Source: Toxorhynchites rutilus septentrionalis
Lineage: Eukaryota; Arthropoda; Insecta; Diptera; Culicidae
DNA length: 64,000 nt
Assembly (NCBI RefSeq): GCF_029784135.1
Contig: NC_073744.1
Coordinates: 76,983,935-77,047,934 of the forward strand
Reading direction: 5' to 3'
Made by a program: the position numbers and the translations under genes. Positions 59,501-64,000 of the stretch are shown here, piece after piece. Below the pieces are notes generated by a model, which made no database searches, had not been told where the DNA came from, and worked only from the letters and a program-made list of their open reading frames with translations. How positions within the stretch are numbered: position 1 is the first letter of the stretch; every line of letters begins with the position of its first letter.

Positions 59501-60535
59501 ATTGAATGTTGGTCTGTACTTCGAGCGTTCTGGTACGGTAGTAAATTCAGGCCGTATTTTCTAAAAAATGTCGAGGTTGCACTGGATGAAATTTTCGGTT
59601 CCAACATTGATGAATGCGATGGTGTAGACATTACTCTCCTACAATTTTGTGCAATATGTCACAAGGCCTCAATTGATTTGTTTGTGGTTAGTTAAAACGA
59701 AGGTTTATCCCAACAAACCAGCAATACTCGATGAACATGAGGTCAACATACGAAACACCTTTGATGCTGCGACCGAATCATCGAAAATTTGAACACGCGT
59801 TTATATTAGTGAAAAAAATCGATTTGATAAGTTGAATATTTTTCAAATCATAAATGCCATACAATGTCCAATGAATAATGGACGCCATTCTTCACGTTTT
59901 CAATGGAAAACCCTTCATTATCATACGTGTTTAGTAATATTTTCTCGGTTACTGCAAAATTAATTGATATTCAGGTGTCTAATGCCGGTGCAAATACAAC
60001 CAAAACAGCTGATCAGCTCGTTCAGAAAACATCACTTCAAACACTACTTTAAATCTCCCTTCTTCCATCTACAACACCTTAGGTTAAAAATCGTGTCCTT
60101 CGCACGGGCGACAAGTCTCACCACACCTATGGCACGGAGGAGGGCCGAAGTGCCTTCACGACACTGTGGGGAATATGGAGACATCCGTCTAATCCAACGT
60201 TCAACTCGATTTTCACCCCTAAACCGAAAATCATCAAGAGCGACGGATATGCGCTGGTCGAGGATGAGCTCAAGAAGTCGGAAATGGACGACGAAATCTT
60301 GCAGCGAGAAGCGGAGGAATTACTTCGGCACCAGCAGGAGGAAGAGTCGCAGTGGGTGGAAGCCAACAAAATCTACAGTAAACTATCCCAGTACATCAAG
60401 GAACAGCCGAAGGAACAGTCCGATCTGCTCCTGTTGGCCAATAACAATTTAGAAGCAACTGGTAAGAGTAAGCTGAATGTGAAGGAAGACGGAGGTGTGA
60501 TAAAACGGAAGAATACACTGCTACATCGTAGCTAG
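44134..60535 (+). CDS. Acyl-CoA Delta-9 type fatty acid desaturase, six coding exons
   Basis: Joined coding exons 44134-44524, 44586-44851, 44910-44980, 58918-59103, 59172-59367 and 60083-60535 total 1563 nt (520 residues plus stop); every junction is GT-AG and keeps frame. The family introduces a cis double bond into fatty acyl-CoA in the ER membrane, using a di-iron centre, O2 and cytochrome b5. Seen: box 1 HRLWAH (147-152), box 2 HRQHH (184-188), NSAAH (292-296), box 3 HNYHH (325-329), plus conserved DTDADPHN, GFFFSHVGWL and VLRTGD. Hydrophobic segments at about 100-122 and 247-285 fit the usual membrane topology. Unusual: about 95 residues precede the first membrane segment, and a charged, Glu/Gln/Lys-rich tail of about 140 residues (381-520) follows VLRTGD, against typical family lengths near 350-400. 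No stop or lost histidine, so it looks functional. Substrate and chain length cannot be read from sequence. Confidence 0.95.
44586..44851 (+). CDS. Desaturase coding exon 2 (histidine boxes 1 and 2)
   Basis: Follows a 61-nt intron ending in CTCTACAG. Encodes residues 131-219 with HRLWAH and HRQHH, and ends in HVGWLLSRKHPK on a complete codon. Donor GTGAGT is at 44852. Confidence 0.95.
44910..44980 (+). CDS. Desaturase coding exon 3
   Basis: A 71-nt exon after a 58-nt intron with acceptor CCCATAG. Encodes a stretch resembling the family segment that precedes the second membrane region (GKKIDMSDLEDDPWIMFQK). The donor GTGAGT at 44981 opens the 13.9 kb intron and splits codon 243 after two bases. 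Confidence 0.93.
44981..46974. other. First part of the long desaturase intron
   Basis: 45.1-45.9 kb is GC-richer with short frames on both strands (for example 45271-45474 minus) but no recognised domain. 46208-46325 starts CTAGCTGACCCGGCAAACTT, the 5' end of the repeat seen whole at 62570-63602. 46560-46632 is a hAT-type right end (GCCGGATATTCGTTTCATCT) related to 21878-23716. Confidence 0.5.
46975..47108. mobile_element. Short MITE with TTAA target sites (piggyBac-like)
   Basis: TTAA at 46971-46974 and 47109-47112 flank CCCTTTTAATAAGACAATGC and its partner AGCGAAAGGG. CCC ends with TTAA duplication are the hallmark of piggyBac-type elements. 134 bp, with central palindrome GTCGTCTATAGACGAC. 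Confidence 0.7.
47117..47248. repeat. Perfect 66-bp tandem duplication
   Basis: Two copies of a unit starting AAATTCTAAACTAAACTAAA and ending ATTATTCGGTGTCT, adjacent to the 5' truncation point of the retrotransposon that follows. Confidence 0.9.
47505..48380 (+). pseudogene. Retrotransposon apurinic-type endonuclease domain, broken
   Basis: ILIYYQNVSGMNTCITDYYL, YDVYAFTETWLN (catalytic Glu), GGGVLLAI and NILLLGDFNLPGISW (catalytic Asp/Asn) mark the APE-type endonuclease that nicks target DNA. A TAG at 48171-48173 interrupts the frame, which continues to 48380 (NRILDLCFVN) before a shift into the RT frame between 48305 and 48380. One stop and one frameshift separate it from an intact ORF2. 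Confidence 0.88.
48305..50506 (+). CDS. Non-LTR retrotransposon reverse transcriptase (733 codons)
   Basis: Open over 2.2 kb. RT blocks in order: STNPGPDGIPSIVLKKCSG (about residues 239-257), FPVFKKGCRKNVKNYRGIAS, HQQHGFVPKRSTSTNL, DAIYTDFSAAFEKINHE, VSSGVPQGSHFLPYIF, and the catalytic KLSYADDFNLF; a thumb region and a C-terminal domain ending in LSRSTLKKMFLVVLRHE follow. The normal QGSHLGPLLF reads QGSHFLPYIF, a substitution that probably harms activity. The enzyme copies the element RNA onto nicked chromosomal DNA. The upstream endonuclease is out of frame, so this copy is unlikely to be autonomous. Confidence 0.93.
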   Translation: MSSSPTTHHGDDSLHESSPLVFTDIIESTYYNYRKLKFAMMNRFFSTIDWSDILNNRDIDGAAMSLSHVLLYAIDQFVPKKTIKDPPHPPWTNYHLKHLRREKRLTLKKYSKYRTDFWRKRYSVANKNYKWLNNILFGANLTRVQSNLRLNPKEFWKYVDKQRKELGLPSVMTHKNVEVSNRESICALFREQFSSVFVSENLNNDQVFKATRNVPHLPSVCALTSISPSRVQLACREIKNSTNPGPDGIPSIVLKKCSGSLSSPLSSLFSRSLECGNFPKAWKNSFVFPVFKKGCRKNVKNYRGIASLCSVSKLFELIVLEFISHACSSYISHQQHGFVPKRSTSTNLVLYTSFIARSLQSRQQIDAIYTDFSAAFEKINHEIAVAKLRRLGFHGNFLNWLRSYLTGRVMSVKIGDTVSSPFPVSSGVPQGSHFLPYIFRLYLNDVNFCLECHKLSYADDFNLFWPVNCLNDAVYLQQQLDIFAEWCDNNRMVLYPEKCSIISFSRKRSSVVYEYKLRSVILSRVVAIKDLGVIIDSKLTFKDHISYVTAKASRTLGFIFRVTKQFKDVYCIKALYCALVRSILEYACITWSPYYQNGIQRIEAIQRKFVRFALRNLPWNDPSNLPHYENRCKLIGLDLLSVRRDVAKATFISDLILTNIDCPDLLQTINFNICYRNLRYYTFIRLPHSRTNYEHNEPVASMCRVLNRCFSSFDFHLSRSTLKKMFLVVLRHE
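50591..51370. other. AT-rich intronic stretch with dispersed repeat
   Basis: 50965-51095 (CAGATTATTTTCGGACACAA, TTTTTCAACCACTTGCAAAT) resembles 62768-62885. No gene. Confidence 0.5.
51371..51660. repeat. Minisatellite unit of the GACA-tailed repeat family
   Basis: CCTTAGAGAGGGGGGGAGGA, GTCGAACCACCATAGAATTA, GCTTGATTAGCTCTCGAGTT recur as in 62885-63480. Confidence 0.7.
51661..52200. repeat. Dispersed repeat related to the MITE at 25312-25644
   Basis: Ends with CACTTTTGACGAAAATCTGA, ACCACTCTATCGGTTTGACA, GCAATGGCTG, a diverged copy of the 25644 end. The left end is not clear. The interior has CAAAAGTTATGAAT blocks shared with 20580-20860. Confidence 0.6.
52201..53701. other. Intronic stretch without recognised gene
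   Basis: Mixed AT-rich sequence; short frames (52306-52566, 53409-53624) have no domain signature. 53560-53660 has repeat-like words only. Confidence 0.4.
53970..54455. repeat. Minisatellite, about five units of about 100 bp
   Basis: Units share GTGTTTCCCTAACACAGACT, AACCAAG(G)TGTCT-like, GGCATTGCA and CATGCAGATCGGGGGTATT. Diverged from the 26284-26568 array, with a different unit number. Confidence 0.85.
54457..55080. mobile_element. Non-autonomous hAT MITE (624 bp)
   Basis: Ends AAGAGATGGGCAAAACGGTT and AACGGTTTGCCCATCTCTA, inverted, flanked by the 8-bp target duplication ATCTAAAC (54449-54456, 55081-55088). Subterminal GTTCACTTAAGTGAAC-type palindromes. No transposase. Confidence 0.92.
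55711..56970 (+). repeat. Palindrome-bracketed segment containing a 195-bp tandem repeat
   Basis: Left TGACGTAGGACTATCG, preceded by GTGGGTTATATCTATGGTAT; right ACACCCCGGTATAGAAATG then GACGTAGTCCTACGTCAA. Shares its right 280 bp with 13740-14027. A 108-codon frame at 56355-56681 shows no recognised domain. Confidence 0.55.
55948..56432 (+). repeat. Tandem repeat, 2.5 copies of about 195 bp
   Basis: TTTGGTCACAGTGTTACATG occurs at 55948, 56145 and 56338 (spacings 197 and 193), each followed by AAATTCCCAGAGGAACTGGC; the third copy breaks off at about 56432. Confidence 0.92.
56971..57789. other. Intronic stretch, nothing recognised
   Basis: Somewhat GC-richer block at 57170-57400 without gene features; remainder AT-rich. 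Confidence 0.35.
57790..58581. mobile_element. Putative MITE with subterminal repeats (about 790 bp)
   Basis: TGTTGGTTTGTCC at 57790 is inverted as GGACAAACCAACA ending at about 58581. GATCATGGTTTGTCC-type motifs recur near both ends (57990, 58011, 58248, 58540), like transposase-binding repeats. No coding. Confidence 0.7.
58582..58917. other. End of the long intron
   Basis: No element seen; ends with a T/C-rich tract and acceptor CCCCACAG at 58917. Confidence 0.5.
58918..59103 (+). CDS. Desaturase coding exon 4 (second membrane region, NSAAH)
   Basis: Acceptor CCCCACAG ends at 58917. Joining to exon 3 restores the family motif order FQKDHYKLLY, which is strong evidence that the two exon clusters belong to one gene despite 13.9 kb between them. 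Contains two hydrophobic stretches and NSAAHMFGTRPYD. The donor GTAAGC at 59104 splits codon 305. Confidence 0.95.
59172..59367 (+). CDS. Desaturase coding exon 5 (histidine box 3)
   Basis: A 68-nt intron precedes it. Joined codons read DKTIWPVENMFVSF, as expected for the family, then GEGWHNYHHAFPWDY. Ends on a complete codon (Met370) at donor GTGAGA (59368). Confidence 0.95.
59368..60082 (+). other. Last desaturase intron (715 nt)
   Basis: AT-rich, no transposon detected. Contains a decoy acceptor at 59974 that would shift frame. Confidence 0.7.
60083..60535 (+). CDS. Desaturase terminal exon and extended C-terminus
   Basis: Acceptor CAACACCTTAG ends at 60082; the exon opens with VKNRVLRTGD, the conserved family motif, which fixes the frame. 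A competing AG at 59973-59974 would give a frame that stops after 22 codons and lacks this motif, so it was not chosen. The remaining 140 residues are charged and probably helical (acidic run near residues 427-450), ending at TAG 60533-60535. The tail has no membrane segment. Confidence 0.9.
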   Translation, partial: VKNRVLRTGDKSHHTYGTEEGRSAFTTLWGIWRHPSNPTFNSIFTPKPKIIKSDGYALVEDELKKSEMDDEILQREAEELLRHQQEEESQWVEANKIYSKLSQYIKEQPKEQSDLLLLANNNLEATGKSKLNVKEDGGVIKRKNTLLHRS

Positions 60536-61052
60536 TGTGTAGAATAGGAGTGTTAATGTACAATCAGATCCACCATAGTTGCATCGTAGAGTCATAGTTC
60601 AGCAGATCACATGGAATTTACTCGACTACATTAGATACTAATGTTATTTCTAGTTGCAACAAAACTGACAATTGCGATATGAAATCATGCAAGTACTAAC
60701 ACTTTACTAGAGTCATTTGTAATGTTGGGTACTTCACTTCAGGCTGAGGAGGTCAAAGTAGAAAGAGAATTCATTGCTCAAGGACTATTGTAAATCATTT
60801 TTATATCGACGTGATCTTTTTTGTATTGTTTAATTTGTAGAAAACTAATTCATAAGTATAATGTTAACAGAACGTAATTATAGAGGTTATTTTATAAGTG
60901 GTTACAATAACTGATTTTTTTTTTGTTTTTTCGGAGTTAGCAAGGAAAGTTACCTCTGCTAAATAAGTAATTATTTTACAAGTTAGAGTAACGTTAAATA
61001 TCGGAAATAGATAGCTAAATTATAAGCTAACAATAAAGATATTTGTTTTTTA
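60536..61052 (+). other. Desaturase 3' UTR
   Basis: About 500 nt of AT-rich sequence follow the stop codon, with no transposon signature. A canonical AATAAA at 61032-61037 would place cleavage near 61050. Immediately beyond lies a SINE/foldback remnant. Confidence 0.6.
61032..61037 (+). terminator. AATAAA polyadenylation signal
   Basis: Perfect AATAAA on the + strand about 500 nt after the desaturase stop, the best placed signal before repeats resume. Confidence 0.6.
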
Positions 61053-61081
61053 AATACAAATTACCATGTTTTTTTATACCA

Positions 61082-61275
61082 TTTGTTTATTTATTTAGGC
61101 TCATTAGCATTTTAATAGTGTACATTAGGGTGGGAATGGGTGTATGGAAAAAAATTCATCATCGAATTTCAAAAACCGATCATGTACATTTTGTTTATTG
61201 GCTCAAAAAAATGACCTGTGGAAAGTTTAAGCTCAATCGGACATGATTAAGGGGTGCCTCAAAACGCTCAAAATA
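61082..61275 (-). repeat. SINE tail joined to foldback element half
   Basis: TTTAGGCTCATTAGCATTTT (SINE tail), then at 61126 AGGGTGGGAATGGGTGTATG and ACCGATCATGTACATTTTG, the same junction order as at 2404-2590. Only one arm of the foldback is present. Confidence 0.75.
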
Positions 61276-62005
61276 AAATTGAAAAAGACAATAAATAAGA
61301 AATGTTTCTACAAATATCTCGAGAATGGCTGCATGTAGAAGGAGATTGATGACGAGCTTTTTTATTTTAAATCACATCAGGATTCATAATTTGTGGCTGT
61401 GTTAGTGTTAACTTACAAAAATTCGAAGTTTCGAAAATTTATAAATATTCTATGTTCCACAAAGTTCGTCAAAAATAGTTTTACCATCTTGTACCCATTC
61501 TTTAAAATTTCTACATGACTTCCATTTTATATCGAAAAATTGATATTTCAAAAAAACCAACCAACCAACCAGATATTGCAAATTAAAGTTCTTTTCTGTA
61601 AATAAAAAAAAGAGTACTAATTTTTTTCTCAGTGTATATTTTTCCACGTTTTAACATCAATACTCTATAACTCTTTCTAGCACTATTTCGGTACGACTCA
61701 TAGTTTTTAAAATATAAATTATCAAAGATTTCTCTTACTAAAATACGTCCTTTTCAAAAGTTACACTTGAATAAAAAAAATTCCAAATGCTGTGGAAAAC
61801 TCATATTTCCTCCAAGCCAAACGGAATACTAACTTTCGTTCGAATCATTTTTAGTTCGATTTCATTTAGGATTGCTTCTGCCCGTACATAAAACCAATAA
61901 CCTGTCTTTGGTTTTCACAAAATTGGAACACCCAACATTATCTAGGTCAGTTTCCGATTTCCCAAATCGGAAGGAAGGCAAAATGGTTTTTCAAAAAACA
62001 ATTAA
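61276..62005. other. AT-rich intergenic stretch
   Basis: No gene or element recognised. Confidence 0.4.
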
Positions 62006-62006
62006 C

Positions 62007-62218
62007 GCTCCTATACTCGCGCATTGGTCTGTCAGACCGAGAAATCAATAATTCGTTCATTTATCAAAAAATATCAACACTACGACTTTGCGGTTCTCTC
62101 TAGCTTCGTTATTCGTCGTTCGTCATCGTTTAGCGTATCGCATGTGTTGGTACAAAGGGCACGTGTGCCACTTTTTTAACACTTTCGGTCTGACACACCG
62201 ACGCAAGTATAGGAGTAA
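62007..62218. mobile_element. Short MITE (about 212 bp)
   Basis: CTCCTATACTCGCGCATTGG and inverted GACGCAAGTATAGGAG at the ends, with TCTGTCAGACCGA / TCGGTCTGACA inside them; TAAC near both borders. Confidence 0.7.
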
Positions 62219-62369
62219 CTTTCTTGGACAAGTGCCTTTTTTCATATTCTAGAATATTGTTGAATGAAATGTATGAATTATTGTTAGTTGTGTGGAATAT
62301 TTATTGAATATATTATCGGAATATTCTTTTTTGATTTCAGTCCCTTTTGTAACTGGATTGAACGGATCT

Positions 62370-62569
62370 ATATATTAACTATTCGTCGTTAGATTCATAC
62401 GTTCAAAAGCAAAATATAAATGTTTGAATTTCGTATAGTTATTCGCTAAATATAATGGTCATATATATACACACTTGTGAAACAATTGTAAACAGTAAAC
62501 CATAAACTAATCGGTAGCTTATGGTAATTTTTAACAGTTACAGTTTCGGGGATATTTTTTTATAACGGA
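62370..62569. repeat. Window-end repeat, left piece (copy of 1-83)
   Basis: 62370-62452 matches 1-83; 62453-62569 continues into sequence absent from the first copy, where a mariner sits. Confidence 0.75.
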
Positions 62570-63602
62570 CTAGCTGACCCGGCAGACTTCGTCCCGTCTA
62601 AAATTTGTTTTTTGTTATCAATATCTTCAAACATTCACGTTTTCTTACTAAGCGCAAATCATGAGTCCAATCGCAGAACTGTTCATTGATTGATCTTCTA
62701 ATCGACCCGTTGAATTGACCTTTCACTAAAAATTCCTAGTACTTCAACCAAAACTCATCATTATAATATCAGATTATTTTCAGACACAATTCTGGTTCAA
62801 GATTTTTCAACCACTTTCAAATAACATGTAACGGAGAAAACATGGAATAAATTTTTGATTCAGAAAATATTATAGAATAAAGACAGACCCCTCCCCTCTT
62901 CTCCCCTTAGAGAGGGGGTAGAAGTGTCGAACCACCTTAGAAATGTTTTTACCCCATAAAACCTCCAAAATTTGGTTTCGTTTTCTTGATGAATTCTCGA
63001 GTAATGCAGAATTTTGTGTTTCATTTGTATGGCAGCTCCCCCTTAGAGAGGGAAGTGGAGTATCTAACCACCATGGAATCATTTATTGCACCCTCGAGTA
63101 ATTCAGAAATTTGTGTTTCATTTGTATGGCAGACCAATCACCCCCACCCCCCTTAGAGAGGGGGTGGAGTGTATATTTTATTGTAACCAGAAACCGCCAC
63201 ATACCAAATTTCGTTTCATTTGCTTGATTAGTTCTCGAGTGATGCAGAAATTTGTGTTTCATTTGTATACTGGCCCCTTCCCACCCCCCTAAGAGAGGGG
63301 GGAGAACTATCTAACCACCATAGAATCGTTTATTGCACCCTTAAACCTTCAGATGCCAAATTTGGTTACTTTTGCTTGATTAATTCTCGAGTAATGTAGA
63401 AATTTGTGTTTCATTTGTATGGCAGACACACCCCCCCCCCTTAGAGAGGGGGGATGGGTCTGAAACTATCATGAAAACCATCCCCGGCCCTAAAAAACCC
63501 CTACATATAAATTTTCATGTCGATCGGTTCAGTAGTTTCCGAGTCCATAGGAATTAGACAGACAGGCAGACAGACAGAAATCCGTTTTTATATATGTAGA
63601 TA
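62570..63602. repeat. GACA-tailed dispersed repeat with internal minisatellite
   Basis: Starts CTAGCTGACCCGGCAGACTT and ends with ACAGACAGGCAGACAGACAG then TTTTTATATATGTAGAT, a composition common in insect genomes. The interior 62885-63480 carries about four to five units with CCTTAGAGAGGGGG, AACCACCATAGAATC and TTTGTGTTTCATTTGTATGG. A truncated relative is at 46208 and minisatellite-only sequence at 51371. Confidence 0.8.
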
Positions 63603-63727
63603 ATATCGACATGAAAACAAGGAAAAGAAAAGGACGTTCCTAGAAATCCTTTTATATCATCCCCATTTAAAAAAGGCAAAGGTAAACTAAGAATTACCAA
63701 AAAAACAGTGACAAAGAATATTAGAAA

Positions 63728-64000
63728 TATGCAAACTCTATATTCCAGAACCTTTATCATCTGGTAATTATCTAGATGGTCGTTATACATTCTCCTCTTT
63801 GATAAAAAGACCCGAAAAACACGCAACAACTGCATGAAATGTAAAAAATATTTTTGTTTCGAGCATGCAGTTATGTTATGTTCTGATTCTTACTCCAATG
63901 AAACCACAATCGAGTAATACGTTTTTATGTTATTTTATAGCTCTTTATACGTCCATGAATTATATTCAGTTACTTACTTCTAATTCATAACAGTGAAAAA
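63728..64000. repeat. Window-end repeat, right piece (copy of 1779-2050)
   Basis: Matches 1779-2050 with scattered substitutions, running off the window edge. Confidence 0.8.

Noticed and set aside
59964..60452. 162-codon plus frame overlapping the last desaturase exon
   Set aside because: Arg/Ser-rich shadow of the true frame, which carries VLRTGD and continues in phase from exon 5.
1..64000. CRISPR array, bacterial operon or phage-like system
   Set aside because: Repeats are dispersed or minisatellite type with eukaryotic transposon hallmarks; gene structure is spliced.

Overview
The window looks like a piece of a culicine mosquito genome, most likely Aedes. The reasons are AT-rich DNA dense with interspersed repeats, tRNA-derived SINEs of the Feilai type, a full-length ITmD37E (DD37E) transposon, mariner, Tc3-like, pogo-like and hAT elements, LOA, RTE and CR1/Jockey non-LTR retrotransposon pieces, and a host gene with short introns next to a very long, transposon-filled one. 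Species assignment is inference from repeat types recognised by eye; no search was run.

Host gene. One protein-coding gene is well supported: an acyl-CoA Delta-9 type fatty acid desaturase on the + strand. Six coding exons lie between 44134 and 60535 and join in frame to 520 codons, with all three histidine boxes and an unusual C-terminal tail of about 140 residues. Three exons sit within 850 bp (44.1-45.0 kb), then a 13.9 kb intron, then the last three exons (58.9-60.5 kb), with an AATAAA signal at 61032. A GC-richer block at 16.6-17.66 kb has a TATA box, an initiator-like site and a consensus splice donor. It is a good candidate for the promoter and non-coding first exon of this gene, which would make it about 44 kb long.

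Layout. 0-2 kb: mariner and retrotransposon remnants inside a repeat that recurs at the far end of the window. 2.6-8.9 kb: a nearly identical tandem duplication of about 3 kb carrying a SINE, a foldback element, a mariner remnant and an unassigned small reading frame. 9-16.6 kb: LOA fragment, Tc1/mariner pseudogene, MITEs, a SINE with a 13-bp target duplication, a hAT/mariner chimera. 17.66-44.13 kb (candidate intron 1): a 1.84 kb hAT foldback element, further MITEs, a Tc3-like transposon with a nested MITE, a second well-preserved SINE, a Jockey-type ORF1, a small TATA-driven reading frame fused to mariner sequence, a pogo-like pseudogene, two opposed mariner remnants, and an intact 324-codon ITmD37E transposase nested in an RTE fragment. 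45-58.9 kb (long coding intron): a 5'-truncated non-LTR retrotransposon with a 733-codon RT frame, minisatellites, hAT and other MITEs. 61-64 kb: SINE/foldback remnant, MITE, and a GACA-tailed repeat with internal minisatellite.

The recurring unexplained feature is a near-palindromic end motif (GACGTAG-NN-CTACGTC) that brackets several segments with different interiors. It may define an undescribed repeat family, and is reported as a hypothesis. No CRISPR, rRNA, free-standing tRNA gene or bacterial feature was seen.
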